Shown in pieces: positions 5,437 through 7,105 of a stretch of 7,105 nt of DNA. The stretch is taken from contig JACDCN010000103.1 of NCBI GenBank assembly GCA_013817555.1, forward strand, positions 1-7,105, written 5' to 3'. The first letter of the stretch is position 1. Every line of letters starts with the position of its first letter. Position numbers and translations under genes: made by a program. The notes under the pieces are model-generated. The model ran no database searches and was not told where the DNA came from. It saw only the letters and a program-made list of their open reading frames with translations. The stretch comes from Actinomycetota bacterium (lineage in GTDB: Bacteria; Actinomycetota; Thermoleophilia; Gaiellales; Gaiellaceae).

Positions 5437-6341
5437 TGGAGGAGTGGGCGGAGGGTGTCGCGGGCGATCAGAAAGCCGCGCTTCACGACATCCTCGGTCG
5501 CCTCGAAGTCGCGATCCTCGTGCTCGATCGAGACGACGTAGTCGTATCCGGCTCGGTACAGGGCGGCCACGAAGCGGTCCCAGCGCACCTCGCCCAGTCC
5601 CGGTAGACGCGGCACCTGCCAGCCCATCCCGAGCGAGAGCGTCCCGTTCCGGTACAGGCCCTCGCGGTCGACCTCGAGATCCTTCGCGTGCACGTGCAGG
5701 ATCTTCGCCGCGTAGTCGCGCACGACCCGCTCGTAGTCGATCTGGAGCCACACGAGGTGCGACGGGTCGAGGTTGAGGCCGAAGCTGGGGCTGTCCACGA
5801 TCGAGAACATCTCGTCCCAGGCGGCCGGGGTGGAGGCGAGATTCGTGCCGCCGGGCCACTCGTCCCAGCTGAAGATCATCGGGCAGTTCTCGATCGCGAA
5901 CTTGACTCCCTTCGACTCGGCGTAGTCGACGAGTCTGGGCCAGACCTTGCGGAACTCGCGGAAATTGTCGGGCACGTTCTTCGTCTTGTCGCGCCCGACG
6001 AAGGTGCCGACAATGGGGACTTCGAGCGCAGCCGCGGCGTCGATCACCTTGCGCAGGTGCGTGTTCGCGGCCCGGCGCTCTTTCGGATCGGGGTGCAGGT
6101 TGTTGGGGTAGTAGGCGAGCGACGAGATCTCGAGACCGTGCTTCTCGAGTGTCTCCCGCACGCGATCCGGATCGAAGTCCGAGACGTCGATGTGCGCTGT
6201 GCCGGCGTAGCGGCGCCGCTCTGCGCCTGCGGTCGGCCAGCACGCGACCTCGAGCATCTCGAAGCCTTCGCCGGCAGCCCACTCGGCGACGCGCTCGAGC
6301 GAGCGGCGAGGGAAGGGAGCAGTGAGCAGTCCGAGCTTCAT
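5433..6341 (-). CDS. TIM-barrel sugar isomerase/epimerase (AP endonuclease family 2 fold)
   Basis: This 302-residue cytoplasmic protein has the xylose-isomerase-like TIM-barrel fold, which is used for isomerising or epimerising keto-sugars, inosose or sugar phosphates. The metal site is recognisable as E151 (FAIENCPM), D192 (LNLDPSHLVW), H218 (ILHVHAKD) and E273 (VSIEHEDRD), matching the Glu-Asp-His-Glu set of D-tagatose 3-epimerase-type enzymes. The N-terminus MKLGLLTAPF and the SSLAYYPNNLHPDPKER segment around residues 73-89 also suit the family. The ATG at 6341 overlaps the GntR stop by 4 bases (ATGA), and GGAGGT sits 6 bases upstream, the strongest ribosome site in the window. Co-translation with the regulator and convergence on the sugar-acid operon suggest a role in the same catabolism. 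The substrate is unknown; IolE/IolI-like or hydroxypyruvate-isomerase-like activity remains possible. Confidence 0.88.
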   Translation of the reverse strand: MKLGLLTAPFPRRSLERVAEWAAGEGFEMLEVACWPTAGAERRRYAGTAHIDVSDFDPDRVRETLEKHGLEISSLAYYPNNLHPDPKERRAANTHLRKVIDAAAALEVPIVGTFVGRDKTKNVPDNFREFRKVWPRLVDYAESKGVKFAIENCPMIFSWDEWPGGTNLASTPAAWDEMFSIVDSPSFGLNLDPSHLVWLQIDYERVVRDYAAKILHVHAKDLEVDREGLYRNGTLSLGMGWQVPRLPGLGEVRWDRFVAALYRAGYDYVVSIEHEDRDFEATEDVVKRGFLIARDTLRPLLH

Positions 6342-7027
6342 AGCGGCACCTCCACCCGTCCGGGCATCTGACGCTCGGCTGCGCGCGTCCTCCGGCGGAC
6401 GACGCGCTCCGTGCGCCGGACGTGCTTGCGGGCCTCCGATCCGGCGCGCGCCTTGTCTCCCGCCCGGATCGCCTCGACGATAGGGACGTGGAACTCGGCC
6501 AGGTCGGACTGATCCCAGAACGTCCAGTAGACGGCGAACGCGGTCGAGACCTCTATTCCGAGCCCTAGCCAGCTCTGCAGAAGCGGCTCATTACCCGCGA
6601 GCTCGACCATCGCGCGATGGAAGGCGATGTCGTGTGAGATCTGCGTTCGCCAGTCTCCGCGCGCCGCAGCGTCACGCATCGCCTCGAGCTCCCGATCGAG
6701 AACTCCGACCTCGCCCTTCGCCTTTCTCGCCGCTTCGCGAGCGGCCAGCTCCTCGAGAACAGCGCGAACAGGAAAGACCGGAAGCAGCTGCGAGTCGTCG
6801 ACCGCGCGAACCCGGGCGCCGCGAAACGGCTCGGACTCAACGAGCCGCAAGAGCTGGAGATCCCGGAGCGCCTCACGCACCGGCGCCTGGCTCGTTCCGA
6901 GCTCACGTGCCAGCCGGGTCTCGACGAGACGTTCGCCCGGCTCGAGCTCACCGCGGAGGATTCGCTCGAGGAGGATCTCCTTGATCTGCTCGCGCAGGAC
7001 GGTCCGCGAGACGGTGTTCACCGTCAA
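6338..7027 (-). CDS. GntR-family transcriptional regulator with FCD effector domain
   Basis: This 229-residue DNA-binding regulator is of the FadR/FCD subfamily. The N-terminal winged helix-turn-helix covers about residues 10-75: LREQIKEILLERILRGELEPGERL, then the recognition region TSQAPVREALRDLQLLRLV. The C-terminal all-helical FCD domain carries the expected metal and ligand residues D133 and H137 (HDIAFHRAMVELAGN), H180 (EFHVPIVEAI) and H202 (KHVRR). Proteins of this type usually repress sugar-acid or organic-acid catabolic operons and release DNA on binding the pathway acid. The start is uncertain: a TTG at 7027 overlaps the upstream FAH stop as TTGA, while a GTG at 7021 two codons later would give 227 residues. 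Neither has a clear ribosome site, so translation is probably coupled. It likely controls its own operon and perhaps the divergent promoters at 1472-1499. I could not identify an operator. Confidence 0.92.
   Translation of the reverse strand: MTVNTVSRTVLREQIKEILLERILRGELEPGERLVETRLARELGTSQAPVREALRDLQLLRLVESEPFRGARVRAVDDSQLLPVFPVRAVLEELAAREAARKAKGEVGVLDRELEAMRDAAARGDWRTQISHDIAFHRAMVELAGNEPLLQSWLGLGIEVSTAFAVYWTFWDQSDLAEFHVPIVEAIRAGDKARAGSEARKHVRRTERVVRRRTRAAERQMPGRVEVPL
6348..6353 (-). promoter_or_regulatory. Strong ribosome binding site of the sugar isomerase gene
   Basis: GGAGGT on the minus strand lies within the last codons of the GntR gene, 6 bases before the ATG at 6341. It allows strong translation of the isomerase relative to the regulator on a shared transcript. 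Confidence 0.65.
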
Positions 7028-7105
7028 CCCGCGACGACCGGGTTGGTCAGCGTGCCGACCCCTTCGATCGAGATCGTCACCTCGTCGCCCGGCTCGAGCA
7101 GCCGC
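7024..7105 (-). CDS. C-terminal end of a second FAH-family hydrolase/dehydratase, cut by window edge
   Basis: Only the last 26 codons and the TGA stop are inside the window. The tail RLLEPGDEVTISIEGVGTLTNPVV is the typical closing strand pair of the fumarylacetoacetate hydrolase fold. It is similar to the end of the KdaD-type protein in this window (LEPGHVVEIEVPGIGILSNPVV). It heads the minus-strand run FAH-GntR-isomerase, and its stop overlaps or directly abuts the GntR start. Possible roles include a 2,4-diketo-3-deoxy-sugar-acid hydrolase or another acylpyruvate hydrolase. The fragment is too short to choose, but the fold call from the closing motif is fairly firm. Confidence 0.75.
   Translation of the reverse strand, partial: RLLEPGDEVTISIEGVGTLTNPVVAG

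Noticed and set aside
5380..5480. Possible rho-independent terminator between the convergent genes
   Set aside because: There is no intergenic DNA. GC-rich inverted matches here are coding, and no T-run follows on either strand.
4474..6282. 602-codon open frame on the minus strand
   Set aside because: It covers the antisense of the epimerase-family gene and an alternative frame of the isomerase gene. It has no recognisable domain and an arginine-rich composition, so it is a GC shadow.
1..7105. Mobile element, defence system, CRISPR array, tRNA or rRNA
   Set aside because: No transposase or integrase motifs, direct-repeat arrays, tRNA-like cloverleaf or rRNA segments were seen. The window is filled by metabolic genes and one regulator.

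Overview
The window is a gene-dense, very GC-rich bacterial segment. It holds eight protein genes, two of them cut by the window edges, and almost no non-coding DNA. The codon use, the frequent GTG/TTG starts and the enzyme set suggest a high-GC soil actinobacterium or a similar lineage, perhaps Thermoleophilia-like. That placement is inferred from style, not from a marker gene. I see no rRNA, tRNA, CRISPR array, insertion sequence or other mobile element.

Layout. (1) Bases 1-1471, minus strand: the small subunit and then most of the large subunit of an adenosylcobalamin-dependent diol/glycerol dehydratase. The large subunit runs off the left edge. (2) Bases 1472-1499: a 28-base divergent gap, the only real intergenic space. 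(3) Bases 1500-5436, plus strand: a tightly overlapping four-gene operon. It encodes a classical short-chain dehydrogenase, a 2-keto-3-deoxy-pentonate dehydratase of the FAH fold (KdaD type), an aldehyde dehydrogenase of the alpha-ketoglutarate-semialdehyde type, and an NAD-dependent epimerase/dehydratase-family enzyme. (4) Bases 5433-7105, minus strand: an operon read from the right edge. It holds the last 26 codons of a second FAH-family protein, a GntR/FCD repressor, and a TIM-barrel sugar isomerase/epimerase. The last gene converges on the plus-strand operon, and both stop codons lie within one CTAG.

How the genes fit together. KdaD plus the semialdehyde dehydrogenase is the ending of the non-phosphorylative (Weimberg-type) pentose route: 2-keto-3-deoxy-pentonate to alpha-ketoglutarate semialdehyde to alpha-ketoglutarate. 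One or both SDR-type enzymes could supply the sugar 1-dehydrogenase step. The isomerase could prepare the sugar, and the GntR/FCD protein is the likely local regulator. No canonical sugar-acid dehydratase (IlvD/EDD or enolase superfamily) is in the window.

The most unusual feature is the B12-dependent diol dehydratase abutting this oxidative sugar-acid operon head to head. Its large subunit keeps the visible catalytic and metal residues at the same numbering as the Klebsiella enzyme. However, it has Ala at position 336, where the Klebsiella enzyme has a substrate-pocket Gln, and this hints at a larger substrate than 1,2-propanediol. A functional link between the two units is a hypothesis.
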